In this document: one piece after another, positions 53,365 through 61,426 of the stretch
Layout: each line of letters starts with the position of its first letter
Numbering within the stretch: position 1 is the first letter of the stretch
Virus record (IMG/VR): IMGVR_UViG_3300025655_003289
Span: 1 to 64,000 of that record
Length of the DNA stretch: 64,000 nucleotides
DNA from: a virus
Direction: 5' to 3' (one strand)
Notes under the pieces: model-generated
What the model was told of the DNA's origin: nothing
The model's database searches: none
What the model saw: only the letters and a program-made list of their open reading frames with translations
Position numbers and translations under genes: made by a program

Positions 53365-53505
53365 TCACTTCAAAGATAGGCAAATTTCCCAATTCATCCA
53401 ACCAAATATAAGCTCTATATTCCCATTTAATATTTTAGAGTAGGTCGTCTTTATAAATGGCAGAAAATAAAATTGACAAGATATTGTGTTAAACTCTATT
53501 CTCAT
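53365..53505 (-). CDS. Hypothetical protein, 46 aa
   Basis: It starts MRIEFNTISCQFYFLPF and ends NWEICLSLK, a hydrophobic, aromatic-rich peptide. The ATG overlaps the upstream stop (ATGA), as in coupled neighbours. Possibly membrane-associated; function unknown. Confidence 0.5.
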   Translation of the reverse strand: MRIEFNTISCQFYFLPFIKTTYSKILNGNIELIFGWMNWEICLSLK

Positions 53506-54251
53506 ACTATTTTTGTTTCTATATATTCCTTAGGGTTAAATCCTTCAGTCTTGTAATACAAGTCATACATTCCGTTAGCGCGGAAAACCTTATCGCTTCC
53601 GTTCTCTAATGTCTCATCAGATACCTCAAATATATTTATTACATGCGTATTTTTGTCGATTACAATAAATATGAGTTCATATCCAAACATTCTTGAATAA
53701 AGATAGGCTTGACTGTCGTAATTATAGTCGCGAACAGACCACTTAAAACGTTCGATGTCGCTAGATGTCTTGATGTCTATAACTAATTTCTCATCGTGAT
53801 TTAGAACATCGGCCTTTCCCTTCCAAAGGTTCCCATTAAAATCCAAAATACCAGGAACTTCATGCTCAACTTTAGAGTGCGCTCCAGTTCCAAGTATTAA
53901 GTCAGATATAATTTTATTGGACAACAAAACATTAGACAACTCATGAGCCTTGTCTGCCTCGTGCTCTAACAAGCATATCTCACCGTGGGATGCCACTTCT
54001 TCCTTGTACGCTTTATAATTCCTGTTTGGGTAATCAAGAATCTTGAATGATGTCAATTTGTCAGGCTGTAATATTAGCGTGTGTAAATAGCTGCCAAACA
54101 GCAAGTTAACATTCTTCTCAGTCTCCTTGTGTAGGTTTAAGGGGTTACTAAGAAGAGTTTTGATGTCAGAATTGCTGAGAAACTTTTTCCCAAAATCTCC
54201 ATAATAATTATTGTCATCTCTAAGCTTCTCTATAATTTCTGATCTATCCAT
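53502..54251 (-). CDS. RecE-like PD-(D/E)XK exonuclease (249 aa)
   Basis: NPLNLHKETEKNVNLLFGSY, LWKGKADVLN then LVIDIKTSSDIE (D-x(n)-DIK), and YDSQAYLYSRM (RecE/Exo VIII QxxxY motif) define the YqaJ/RecE C-terminal family. It degrades one strand at dsDNA ends for recombination. Immediately upstream is a candidate annealing protein (54,252), forming an Exo-plus-annealing pair. Confidence 0.8.
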   Translation of the reverse strand: MDRSEIIEKLRDDNNYYGDFGKKFLSNSDIKTLLSNPLNLHKETEKNVNLLFGSYLHTLILQPDKLTSFKILDYPNRNYKAYKEEVASHGEICLLEHEADKAHELSNVLLSNKIISDLILGTGAHSKVEHEVPGILDFNGNLWKGKADVLNHDEKLVIDIKTSSDIERFKWSVRDYNYDSQAYLYSRMFGYELIFIVIDKNTHVINIFEVSDETLENGSDKVFRANGMYDLYYKTEGFNPKEYIETKIV

Positions 54252-54671
54252 TTACACTGTCTTTTTAAGTTGATATTTACTTGCATCTACAAAATCCTCT
54301 GATTCGTCTTGACCAAACACGCCAAGAGCATAAAAACCAGTAAGCTTTAAAACAATACGCGACATCGCACGTTTCTCGGCCATAGCCAATACATAAGATT
54401 GACGGCAGTTCTTAGGCGATGCCTCTCCAAATGTAGTTAGTTTGCGGTTGTTCCATTCGGCGGTAGCCTTAACAGCAGCAGATTCGCCAGGTGTATACTC
54501 AACAACATCGTACTCGATATCTATATCTGACTCGGCTTGAATCTTGTCGATACCAGATCTAGTAATAATTGTCCATCCCTGTGGGCTCTTAAACGCATCT
54601 TCCTTGTGAAGTCCGTACTTTACGAACAATTCACGAAGCATCTCTGATTTTGTTAATGTAGTGCTACTCAT
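54252..54671 (-). CDS. Recombination-associated annealing protein candidate (139 aa)
   Basis: Contains FKSPQGWTIITRSGIDKI, EWNNRKLTTFGEASPKNC, then YVLAMAEKRAMSRIVLKL and GFYALGVFGQDESED. The AEKRAxSRIVLKL helix with a beta hairpin is typical of phage ssDNA-annealing proteins (Erf/Rad52-like group) of Bacteroidota phages. Adjacent to the RecE-like nuclease. Exact family uncertain. Confidence 0.6.
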   Translation of the reverse strand: MSSTTLTKSEMLRELFVKYGLHKEDAFKSPQGWTIITRSGIDKIQAESDIDIEYDVVEYTPGESAAVKATAEWNNRKLTTFGEASPKNCRQSYVLAMAEKRAMSRIVLKLTGFYALGVFGQDESEDFVDASKYQLKKTV

Positions 54672-54981
54672 TGTCTTTTATAAATATACCGTTTTTAGTT
54701 TCTCCAGTTCTTGATTTTATTTCTTCATACGCAACACCAAGACAAACCTCAGGGTGAAGCCCTAGCTGTGCAGAAAGTATTATAAGAGTTACAAAACTAT
54801 CCCCAATGCCATCAAGTATCTTTGGATAATTATTCTTTAAAATAGCCGCAGATAACTCCCCAACTTCCTCGTACACCTTTATAAGTTGTCGGTCTACGTT
54901 TTGTTTGTCAATCAACTTCCTATCCTCGGCCCAGTTAACAATCAATCTAATTAACTCATCAAATGTTCTTTCTTGTTCCAT
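54664..54981 (-). CDS. MazG-like nucleotide pyrophosphohydrolase, 105 aa
   Basis: VYEEVGELSAAILKN (E38, E39, E42) and LDGIGDSFVTLIIL (D57, D61) match the EExxE...ExxD-type metal site of MazG. Converts (d)NTP to (d)NMP plus PPi, or lowers alarmone/dUTP levels. Overlaps the next gene by 8 bases. Confidence 0.8.
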   Translation of the reverse strand: MEQERTFDELIRLIVNWAEDRKLIDKQNVDRQLIKVYEEVGELSAAILKNNYPKILDGIGDSFVTLIILSAQLGLHPEVCLGVAYEEIKSRTGETKNGIFIKDNE

Positions 54982-54986
54982 ATAAT

Positions 54987-55748
54987 TTAATTTAAAAAAT
55001 CCAACACCTCATTTGGTTCAACAGCATCGATAAGTTTATCTATCGCATCCCTCTTTATTTGAGATACACGGACAAAATCAGCTGTTCCTTTAATCTCCAA
55101 TAGCTCTGCTATTTTTTTAGCTGGTAACTTATCGCAATCAAGCCCATAACTAAATCTAAGTACATTGTATTCCCTATCCGTCAAATGTTTTCTCATAAGG
55201 GACAATACGTACTTATTAAGTAAAACTATATTGTACGGCTCATTCTTATCTTCTACCTCAAAAGTAGAATCTCCGTCGTCATCAATCTTGTCGTCAATAC
55301 TAAGGAACACGGAATTAAAGAACATCTCAACAAGTGCGTGGTCTTTACCATTATCCTTTCGTATTTCTGTAAGCTTATACTCTGGTATTCTTATGTCTCC
55401 ACGATAAGAGTCTATCGCCCTGCGAATACCACCTCTAATTCGTTTAGATATAAACCCTTTAATCTGCTTCTCGATGTCATCTTCTAGGTTCATCTTGCCG
55501 AAGTCGAGTCTGTGTATAGCAAAAGTTAAACTAGCATTTGCTTCTTGTATTAAATCTTCATAGTTAATAATTCCAGACGTCGTGTCTGATGTAGAAAAAC
55601 TTCTAGCAATCTCCTCTGCGTATGGCATAAACTTAATGATGAGTTGTTCTTTTGTATACTCATCAAAAAACTTACCCTCCATATTGGCTAGGGACGTGTT
55701 CAAATCTTGCTTATACCTTGCGTAATTTGCTTTGTTGTAATACTTCAT
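54987..55748 (-). CDS. Phage RNA polymerase sigma factor (sigma-70 family)
   Basis: 253 aa. Region 2: INYEDLIQEANASLTFAIHR at 61-80, then KGFISKRIRGGIRRAIDSYR at 97-116 (region 2.3/2.4) and GDIRIPEYK. Region 4 at about 190-247: HLTDREYNVLRFSYGL, then LPAKKIAELLEI and SQIKRDAIDKL. No region 1.1. It would redirect host RNA polymerase; its likely targets are the nine 33-bp elements (360-63,768) with -10-like TGATAATTA. This link is inferred. Confidence 0.88.
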   Translation of the reverse strand: MKYYNKANYARYKQDLNTSLANMEGKFFDEYTKEQLIIKFMPYAEEIARSFSTSDTTSGIINYEDLIQEANASLTFAIHRLDFGKMNLEDDIEKQIKGFISKRIRGGIRRAIDSYRGDIRIPEYKLTEIRKDNGKDHALVEMFFNSVFLSIDDKIDDDGDSTFEVEDKNEPYNIVLLNKYVLSLMRKHLTDREYNVLRFSYGLDCDKLPAKKIAELLEIKGTADFVRVSQIKRDAIDKLIDAVEPNEVLDFLN

Positions 55749-56361
55749 TTAATATTCTTTTTTCATTCTTCAAATCTTCATCCATTATTCTGTATATTGT
55801 TCTAACAGAAACACCCAGAGATTCTGATATAGCTTTAACTGTTATCTTCTTTTTCTGGTCGTGAAGATACAACATTGCATCGTAAATATCAACATTATTA
55901 GCACATTTATTTCTGCCAATAATACTGCCTACGATTCTTAATTTTTCGACTGAGGTAAGGCCAGTCCCGTCCTTAAAAATAATCTTCCTAAACTTTGTGT
56001 TAGGAGGAACACGAAATTCGATATCTAATACCTCTGCAAGAATATTGTGCAAAAGGCTACTATCGATGCTAAAAGTGATAAATCCATTGTTCTGATCTAC
56101 GATATATTCTGCCAAAGAGTAGAATGCTTGCGGGTCGATGTCCTGGTTAAGATATCTTAAAACAATCAGGTGCCATTTAAGACTCCTGAATGAGTTAATC
56201 TTAACCTTGGTATTGAATAAAGAATAATATTCACTGGTGCCATTCTCATAATACCAACCCCAATCGTAAACCTCTGTAGGAACATCGCTAACAGGCAATC
56301 TTTTGTAGATGATACGGTTATCGTGAATAAAATCCATATTTCTTTGTGACATTAGCCCCAT
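55711..56361 (-). CDS. HTH-domain replication/regulation protein (216 aa)
   Basis: N-terminal mixed region (VYDWGWYYENGTSEYY) and helical middle. C-terminal HTH: KKITVKAISESLGVSV then RTIYRIMDEDLKNEK. It overlaps the sigma gene by 38 bases and precedes it, so the pair could control transcription or replication initiation. Confidence 0.62.
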   Translation of the reverse strand: MGLMSQRNMDFIHDNRIIYKRLPVSDVPTEVYDWGWYYENGTSEYYSLFNTKVKINSFRSLKWHLIVLRYLNQDIDPQAFYSLAEYIVDQNNGFITFSIDSSLLHNILAEVLDIEFRVPPNTKFRKIIFKDGTGLTSVEKLRIVGSIIGRNKCANNVDIYDAMLYLHDQKKKITVKAISESLGVSVRTIYRIMDEDLKNEKRILNEVLQQSKLRKV

Positions 56362-56405
56362 ATAATATAATTATTATACCCTATTGTCAGTGTTATTAAA
56401 TAGTT

Positions 56406-56654
56406 TTATTCTTCTGGTTCTTTAAGTATTCCGGCTTGTTTAAGTTCGTCTTTGATTTTATCAAGACGCATCTTAACTTCATAAGCCTTGGCATACTCTT
56501 CGCTCTGCTCAAGAATTGAAAGCATTGTTTCTAGCTTAGCCATCTCTCCGATTTTCTCGGTAGACCGCTCGGCTTCCTCTTCTAATTGCATTTGCTTCTC
56601 CCAGAGTTTATCAGCTACAAGGTTTGCAAGTTCTTCAATCTGTTCTTTTGTCAT
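56406..56654 (-). CDS. Coiled-coil protein, 82 aa
   Basis: Acidic helices, IEELANLVADKLWEKQMQLE, then MAKLETMLSILEQSEEYAKA, make a predicted coiled coil of about 65 residues. Leader TTAATTTTATTATATG is typical here. Function unknown; an oligomerising or scaffold-like role is possible. Confidence 0.62.
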   Translation of the reverse strand: MTKEQIEELANLVADKLWEKQMQLEEEAERSTEKIGEMAKLETMLSILEQSEEYAKAYEVKMRLDKIKDELKQAGILKEPEE

Positions 56655-56668
56655 ATAATAAAATTAAG

Positions 56669-57133
56669 TTATTTATACCAAACAGGTACGTTACGCTTCT
56701 TCCAGTTAACAATATCTTTTTTCTCGAGTATATAATACTTACGATACGCATCGACAGCATTGTCCGACTTGCAATAGTCAGGCATTGCTTGTGCGAACGA
56801 GGTTAGGCCAACGTCAGGAATGTTAGGAGTTGGAAGGGACTCTATAACATCATAAGACTTATGATTCTTGACGTGGCCATACCTATATTTATATTCCTCG
56901 TTCAGACAAAAAGACAACTTTTTTAGCCACATCCAATTGGATAATGACTTCCTTGCCCATATAGTACAAGGATGATTGCGGTGAGTTATCTTATACCCTA
57001 ACTCACACTCGTTAGCAATGCGAACGTTAGTACTTAGAATTTGTGCGTACTCTAATATCATCTTTACTACATGCTTATCGCAATGGTATTCTGCACACTT
57101 TTGGTGGTCGTTATCGAGTACAAATATATTCAT
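56669..57133 (-). CDS. Conserved phage protein of the HVVKM family (154 aa)
   Basis: MNIFVLDNDHQKCAEYHCDK, HVVKMILEYAQILST and HRNHPCTIWARKS, with a C-terminal YRKYYILEKKDIVNWKKR, are a recurring phage family. Some members are annotated as DNA-glycosylase-like; I do not trust that here. Its His/Lys and Cys motif could bind metal or nucleotide. Function unassigned. Confidence 0.7.
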   Translation of the reverse strand: MNIFVLDNDHQKCAEYHCDKHVVKMILEYAQILSTNVRIANECELGYKITHRNHPCTIWARKSLSNWMWLKKLSFCLNEEYKYRYGHVKNHKSYDVIESLPTPNIPDVGLTSFAQAMPDYCKSDNAVDAYRKYYILEKKDIVNWKKRNVPVWYK

Positions 57134-57136
57134 ATA

Positions 57137-57703
57137 CTATTTAGTTAACATTGTTGGCATTACAATTCCAAATTGATGACCTGACTCTATTCCGTAACCA
57201 AACTCAGGTATTGATACAGCAATAGCTGCACTCTCAGATATAAAATCTAACTTAAATATAGTTGTATCTAGAGCTTGATGTAGGTTGTACATCAATTTAG
57301 GATTGACGCCTATTCTTGGAATAGATGCAAACCTTTCGCTAGATGGAACAACAGCTTGCCAATTAGGGTATGGGCCTATATCTTTAACGTCAATAGGTTT
57401 GACGTGAGCTGGACTCTTGCGAGGGAAATGTGCAACAATAAAATCACCATCATACTCAATGTAATTAGCTGTAATTAGCTTACGCCAGTCGTTAGCATTT
57501 ACATACATACCTTCGTCTGGGATGTTAGTCATTGACTTCTCGTCAGAGAACACATCGGATGTAGGTACAACAGCCATGATATGTGCGTCAGTAGCAATAC
57601 AGAATTGCTTAGTTACAAACACATTAGTCATCGCAGGTCGCAACTCATCTTTGCCGCACGCCATGTGCAGTTTGAAATTCATTTTGTCGTCTTTTTGTCT
57701 CAT
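57137..57703 (-). CDS. Sliding-clamp-like (DnaN-fold) protein, 188 aa
   Basis: FKLHMACGKDELRPAMTNVF, FCIATDAHIMAVVPT, HFPRKSPAHVKPID and LHQALDTTIFKLDF resemble one domain of DnaN-type clamps (helix-beta pattern with ATDxHxxA). Half the size of a clamp protomer, so an oligomer or clamp-loader interaction is implied. A start at 57,682 (Met8) is possible. Identity moderate. Confidence 0.5.
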   Translation of the reverse strand: MRQKDDKMNFKLHMACGKDELRPAMTNVFVTKQFCIATDAHIMAVVPTSDVFSDEKSMTNIPDEGMYVNANDWRKLITANYIEYDGDFIVAHFPRKSPAHVKPIDVKDIGPYPNWQAVVPSSERFASIPRIGVNPKLMYNLHQALDTTIFKLDFISESAAIAVSIPEFGYGIESGHQFGIVMPTMLTK

Positions 57704-57728
57704 AGTTATATGGGTAAATTAAATTTAG

Positions 57729-58322
57729 TTATACTTCTACTTTTTTAAACTTTTCAACTAGATAGTCTATGTCCTCTTCTCTCATGTACGATATATCGTC
57801 AATAAGCTCTGCTTCATCCTTGTACCATCCGTCGCTTATGTGTTGAACAATCTCATCAACTGCGTAATCTCTATCCACTTCTAGATATTGAAACTCGTTA
57901 TATTTATAATCGTCTTCTCTAGTAGGATTACCATCCACGTATGTGTATATACCGGCAAAATCCATGCCAGGCTCACTAAACTCAATGCGAACTTCGCAAT
58001 CAAATAATTTAGATATGAGTTCAGCTAGTCCTAATGGAGGAGACCACGCTGAATCTCCAAATACATCTATAGTTCCATCAAATGAACCAAGGTGTGATTG
58101 AGTTGCCTCAACTTCAAAGTCCCACCATCTTGTTCCATACTTGTAAACAACGTCATGCTTGTTGTCATTAGAGTAATCTTGTGGGTGATCGTGGATTAGT
58201 GTATCGCACCAGTCAGTAAAGTAATCATAATTTTTGTACTTTCCAAAGAACTCAACTAAAGCATCAAAGTCTTTTTGGTTCTCGGTATCAATGGTCATGT
58301 GGTTGTAACAGTAGTTTGGCAT
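57729..58322 (-). CDS. YubB/DUF1281-like ferredoxin-fold protein (197 aa)
   Basis: MPNYCYNHMTIDTENQKDF, then WWDFEVEATQSHLG, DSAWSPPLGLAELISKLF and FSEPGMDFAGIY match the Api92/YubB ferredoxin-like pattern. Acidic. Function of the family in phages is not established. Followed by other small acidic genes. Confidence 0.65.
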   Translation of the reverse strand: MPNYCYNHMTIDTENQKDFDALVEFFGKYKNYDYFTDWCDTLIHDHPQDYSNDNKHDVVYKYGTRWWDFEVEATQSHLGSFDGTIDVFGDSAWSPPLGLAELISKLFDCEVRIEFSEPGMDFAGIYTYVDGNPTREDDYKYNEFQYLEVDRDYAVDEIVQHISDGWYKDEAELIDDISYMREEDIDYLVEKFKKVEV

Positions 58323-58324
58323 AT

Positions 58325-58609
58325 CTAAAATCTTTGTATAATTATTCCTTCTTCAAATTCTATAACGTATGTGTTGTCATACAAATCATCCATCGATTTA
58401 ATGGAGTTGTATTCTGATTTAATCTCTTCAAGATTCTTGTATTCAGTAAAGTCGCAACGAATAGCGATAGGGTCATACTCCATCTCGTATCCAGAATCTT
58501 CCTCCATTTGCTCTAGATACTCGAACAAAGCTATCCTGCCATGATAAGAGAAGTTGTCTTTTAAAGACTCGTCATCTAAAAAATCATATAATGTAACTGT
58601 TTTCTTCAT
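58325..58609 (-). CDS. Acidic hypothetical protein, 94 aa
   Basis: KKTVTLYDFLDDESLKDNF, then YLEQMEEDSGYEMEYDPI: strongly acidic. Such DNA-mimic-like acidic proteins can inhibit restriction or other host DNA-binding proteins, but no specific motif supports this. Stop near the YubB-like start; its ATG overlaps the upstream gene's stop. Confidence 0.58.
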   Translation of the reverse strand: MKKTVTLYDFLDDESLKDNFSYHGRIALFEYLEQMEEDSGYEMEYDPIAIRCDFTEYKNLEEIKSEYNSIKSMDDLYDNTYVIEFEEGIIIQRF

Positions 58610-58977
58610 GCTAATGTATCTGTTATATATTTTTTATCTACCGCCCATACATAAAAGTTCTCCCAAAAATCATCAGGATAAGTACCAGTATCCATGTCAA
58701 GCCACATAGCTAAATGGTCGTCAATACATATCTTATCTCCATCCATTAGTATGTCTCTTATGGAGTCTATTAAAGTATATTGACTATTGAATATGTCAGT
58801 CATTATCTGAACATCCTTACCAGCTTCTTTAAGAACATAAAGAATATACCCATCAGCCGATTCAGATTGATAAGCCACATAGTCGATATCTTTTCCCCTA
58901 TAAGAAAATACATCGGCTATATAACACTCAAATCCAAATGCACGTTTCAATTCATCAAAATATTTGTTTCCTTCCAT
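58606..58977 (-). CDS. Acidic hypothetical protein, 123 aa
   Basis: FGFECYIADVFSYRGKDIDY, then IDDHLAMWLDMDTGTYPDD and FYVWAVDKKYITDT. Acidic mixed alpha/beta protein without a recognised motif. Overlaps the 41-aa gene upstream by 23 bases and the 94-aa gene downstream by 4. Confidence 0.58.
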   Translation of the reverse strand: MEGNKYFDELKRAFGFECYIADVFSYRGKDIDYVAYQSESADGYILYVLKEAGKDVQIMTDIFNSQYTLIDSIRDILMDGDKICIDDHLAMWLDMDTGTYPDDFWENFYVWAVDKKYITDTLA

Positions 58978-59080
58978 CTTTGTGTTTATCTTTTCTATAA
59001 TATTTTTTCTTATTTCTAAAAGGAGGCGGAACTCTTGTCGCCATCCTTCTTTCTTCTAGTGTAACTGTAATCGTTTTCAT
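58955..59080 (-). CDS. Basic microprotein downstream of promoter copy 7, 41 aa
   Basis: MKTITVTLEERRMATRV, then basic residues (KKKYYRKDKHKDGRKQ). The ATG lies only about ten bases after the -10-like block of promoter copy 7, so a very short or leaderless transcript is implied. It overlaps the next gene by 23 bases. Moderate support. Confidence 0.42.
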   Translation of the reverse strand: MKTITVTLEERRMATRVPPPFRNKKKYYRKDKHKDGRKQIF

Positions 59081-59087
59081 AACAATA

Positions 59088-59120
59088 TAATTATCAATTA
59101 CTACTCGTATTGGATTTGCT
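59088..59120 (-). promoter_or_regulatory. 33-bp promoter-like element, copy 7
   Basis: AGCAAATCC, AATACGAG (right-arm variant with A for C), variable TAGTAAT, TGATAATTA. The stop TGA of the phosphatase gene is the first part of the last block. It is followed by TATTGTTATG. Confidence 0.75.
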
Positions 59121-59837
59121 CGAGAAAAGATCTACATAGGTTATATCAGACCCATCAATCTCTACATACTTGCCATCCCATAACACGTCCGTACAAACGT
59201 ACATCCAATCAGTGTAATTAGCATACTTTACACTTTCTAGGCTTTGAGTATGTCCAAATACTTGAACAAAGTCAGACAACCAACTATCTTTATTAGCGTC
59301 TACCAAAGCATCAGGGCGAATCCATGTAGGACCTTGCAATGGGTGATTACCAACCCACGACCCATCACCAGGATGGAAAGCAAAAGCATATAGGTTTATG
59401 TTCAATCGACTATTAACATAGTCAATAGCATCATCAATATTCTCACTATCAAATCCGTAGTACTTCAGATACTTACTAGACAGTCCGGCGTGAGAGAAAA
59501 TAAAATCCCCTTCGCGATGAATCATCTTAAACTTATCTAAGTTATCACGATAGATTGAGTGAAACAACTTATACTTGTTCCAACTAAAACCACTACACTC
59601 AAGATTATCATTGACGTAGTGCATGTCATGATTACCAAGCAATAGGACTACCTTATCTGGATTGTCGTCTTTGAACTGGATAATGTCTAGTAAATTCTGA
59701 CGTTGAAGCTGATTGATAGCGTGATAACTATCAACATAATCTCCGATGAAGATAATTTTGTCTAACTCATCTATGTCTTTAGTTATGTGCCGCCAAGTTT
59801 CTAATCCGTGGATATCTCCTATTACTGCTATTTTCAT
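59094..59837 (-). CDS. Calcineurin-like metallophosphatase (247 aa)
   Basis: GDIHG (7-11), GDYVDSY (32-38), LLGNHDMHY (66-74) and a later FSHAGLSSKYL are the metal-binding motifs of PPP/MPE-type phosphatases. Phage members can be protein phosphatases or hydrolyse cyclic or signalling nucleotides. It has no signal peptide. Its last codons and stop lie inside promoter copy 7. Substrate unknown. Confidence 0.85.
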   Translation of the reverse strand: MKIAVIGDIHGLETWRHITKDIDELDKIIFIGDYVDSYHAINQLQRQNLLDIIQFKDDNPDKVVLLLGNHDMHYVNDNLECSGFSWNKYKLFHSIYRDNLDKFKMIHREGDFIFSHAGLSSKYLKYYGFDSENIDDAIDYVNSRLNINLYAFAFHPGDGSWVGNHPLQGPTWIRPDALVDANKDSWLSDFVQVFGHTQSLESVKYANYTDWMYVCTDVLWDGKYVEIDGSDITYVDLFSSKSNTSSN

Positions 59838-59838
59838 G

Positions 59839-60063
59839 TCAGTTGTTGTCTTTTATTATAGTGTATTGATATGGTTTTAGTCCGGCAAAACTAGCCAGGA
59901 GTTCGAGGTCAGCTATCTCGTCCTCTTCTGTTTCATACAATGGACTCTCTACTATTATATCCTTGCCTGATATATCAGAAGAATAAAGAGTGTTATGGTC
60001 ATTAAAGTTAAGCTCATAAGCATATTGAATGATGTCTACCTGGCTAATTAGTCTGTACCCCAT
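59839..60063 (-). CDS. Hypothetical protein, 74 aa
   Basis: MGYRLISQVDIIQYAYELNF, then ETEEDEIADLELLASFAG. Acidic, with Tyr-rich strands. Ends 1 base before the phosphatase start, suggesting co-transcription. Function unknown. Confidence 0.58.
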   Translation of the reverse strand: MGYRLISQVDIIQYAYELNFNDHNTLYSSDISGKDIIVESPLYETEEDEIADLELLASFAGLKPYQYTIIKDNN

Positions 60064-60074
60064 GTCTATTTGTT

Positions 60075-60206
60075 TTAATCGTTATAGTAAGCTATCTTAC
60101 AGTTTATGTCGCAGAACCCATTACTAGTAAAATGTATTGGCTCTCCACAATATTTACAAGTCTTATCGTAATCTAGTTGGTCATCACCAACGGTTAAGTG
60201 ATTCAT
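60075..60206 (-). CDS. Zinc-ribbon-like microprotein, 43 aa
   Basis: CKYCGEPIHFTSNGFCDINC shows CxxC then CDxxC, a likely zinc-binding site. Overlaps the upstream gene by 23 bases. Could be an RNA polymerase- or RNA-binding modulator, though nothing else shows which. Confidence 0.6.
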   Translation of the reverse strand: MNHLTVGDDQLDYDKTCKYCGEPIHFTSNGFCDINCKIAYYND

Positions 60207-60543
60207 ATTGTTGAATTGTTTTAAGTAATTCGTCTATGTGAATATCTGATGTTTGCGGAATCTGGAACGTACACTCATTTGTATCAATAGTTTTATAGAA
60301 TGTATATGCAAAATACCTGCTATCGATAACTCCATTTAAAGTTACATACCAATGAAAGTTATCGTCTTCACTAAAGTATGGGTAAAACGAATCTGTTTTA
60401 TCCAGCTTATGCTTTCTATATTCAAGCATCTTTGTTATGCGTTGAGATAACTCAAACACCCTCTCTAAGCTATCAAATCCGTATTCCGATGCTCTAGCAA
60501 TACTCGCATCAAGTTCTAGTAATATTTCTTTTGCCGTTCTCAT
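60184..60543 (-). CDS. Hypothetical protein, 119 aa
   Basis: Helical N-terminus (KEILLELDASIARASEYG, then VFELSQRITKMLEYRKH) and a middle YFSEDDNFHWYVTLNGVIDS. No recognised motif. Starts overlapping the previous stop (ATGA). Small-gene operon member. Confidence 0.58.
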   Translation of the reverse strand: MRTAKEILLELDASIARASEYGFDSLERVFELSQRITKMLEYRKHKLDKTDSFYPYFSEDDNFHWYVTLNGVIDSRYFAYTFYKTIDTNECTFQIPQTSDIHIDELLKTIQQYESLNRW

Positions 60544-60767
60544 TTATATAGGTCTATGTTATGTTCTCTTAATATATAATTAAATCTATCTCTAACTTCT
60601 TGATATGCTTTTATAGTGTCATGGCTCTTACTGTCGATATTGTATTTCAATTCAGCTCTAAGCCATTGCTCCATCTCCCACAAGCAAGAATGCATATCTC
60701 CAGATTTGACTGCATAGTCAAACTCTATATTATCCTCCGGTAAATTAAATTCTAATACTGCTTTCAT
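60540..60767 (-). CDS. Hypothetical protein, 75 aa
   Basis: Helical: LEFNLPEDNIEFDYAVKSGD, then LWEMEQWLRAELKYN and TIKAYQEVRDRFNYIL. Acidic/Trp-rich, like small phage proteins that bind host targets. ATGA overlaps with neighbours. Confidence 0.58.
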   Translation of the reverse strand: MKAVLEFNLPEDNIEFDYAVKSGDMHSCLWEMEQWLRAELKYNIDSKSHDTIKAYQEVRDRFNYILREHNIDLYK

Positions 60768-61057
60768 TTCTCCTTGTTTTTAGTTGGTTCCTCTAAGTCT
60801 TCTGATAATCTTTTGTGAAAAGATTCTTCGTTGTCATCGCCAGACAATAACCAGTCAATTCTATGTGCGTATATCTGTGCCAGTTTAAGGAACGTCAAAG
60901 CAATTTTAAATTCATCTATTGTTCCCTTACTAAACTTTTCCGACTGGAACTGCTCGTTGCCACTGTATTCCTTTTCGTTGTTAATAATAGCCTGCTCAAT
61001 AGAGTCTATAATTGATTGAATCCTGTACTGTGCGTAATCAAAGTGCCCTCCTGACAT
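60764..61057 (-). CDS. Conserved small phage protein (MSGGHFDY type), 97 aa
   Basis: MSGGHFDYAQYRIQSIIDSI, then FKIALTFLKLAQIYAHRID. MSGGHFDY proteins are frequent in phage genomes; function unknown. Helical, acidic C-terminus. Overlaps neighbours by 4 and 1 bases. Confidence 0.65.
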   Translation of the reverse strand: MSGGHFDYAQYRIQSIIDSIEQAIINNEKEYSGNEQFQSEKFSKGTIDEFKIALTFLKLAQIYAHRIDWLLSGDDNEESFHKRLSEDLEEPTKNKEK

Positions 61058-61293
61058 TATCTATATTTCCTTATTATATTAAACGTTCTCTTTAAATCTG
61101 AATCTAAATGTGGTTCGCTACCCAGTCTAACTGGATACCAAGCTACTGTGTATCCGTAATCTCCACTATAATCTTCTCGCTTTACTAAATTTCCATTTAC
61201 TTTGTATAAGTAAATCCAAGGTATGTTAGCCACTAACTCAAGCTTTATACCTATCTTGTTTAATCTCTCTACAAATATATCAATCTCGTTCAT
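61057..61293 (-). CDS. Hypothetical protein, 78 aa
   Basis: MNEIDIFVERLNKIGIKLEL, then YKVNGNLVKREDYSGDYG and WYPVRLGSE. I use the Met at 61,293 because the sequence before it lies in the gene upstream. Beta-rich; role unknown. Confidence 0.55.
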   Translation of the reverse strand: MNEIDIFVERLNKIGIKLELVANIPWIYLYKVNGNLVKREDYSGDYGYTVAWYPVRLGSEPHLDSDLKRTFNIIRKYR

Positions 61294-61426
61294 ATCTATC
61301 AATAAATTCTTTACACTCAGGAATAAAAGAAGATCTATACAACTCTTTCCCTCCATCAAAAACAGCCCATGTATAATCCTTGTGTGGTAAATACAGCCAC
61401 AGTTTAACAATCCTTAATCCCGTCAT
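61280..61426 (-). CDS. Hypothetical protein, 48 aa
   Basis: MTGLRIVKLWLYLPHKDYTW, then FDGGKELYRSSFIPEC. Short beta/helix protein. The ATG overlaps the stop of the upstream zinc-knuckle gene (TAATG) and its stop overlaps the next gene by 14 bases. Confidence 0.52.
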   Translation of the reverse strand: MTGLRIVKLWLYLPHKDYTWAVFDGGKELYRSSFIPECKEFIDRYERD

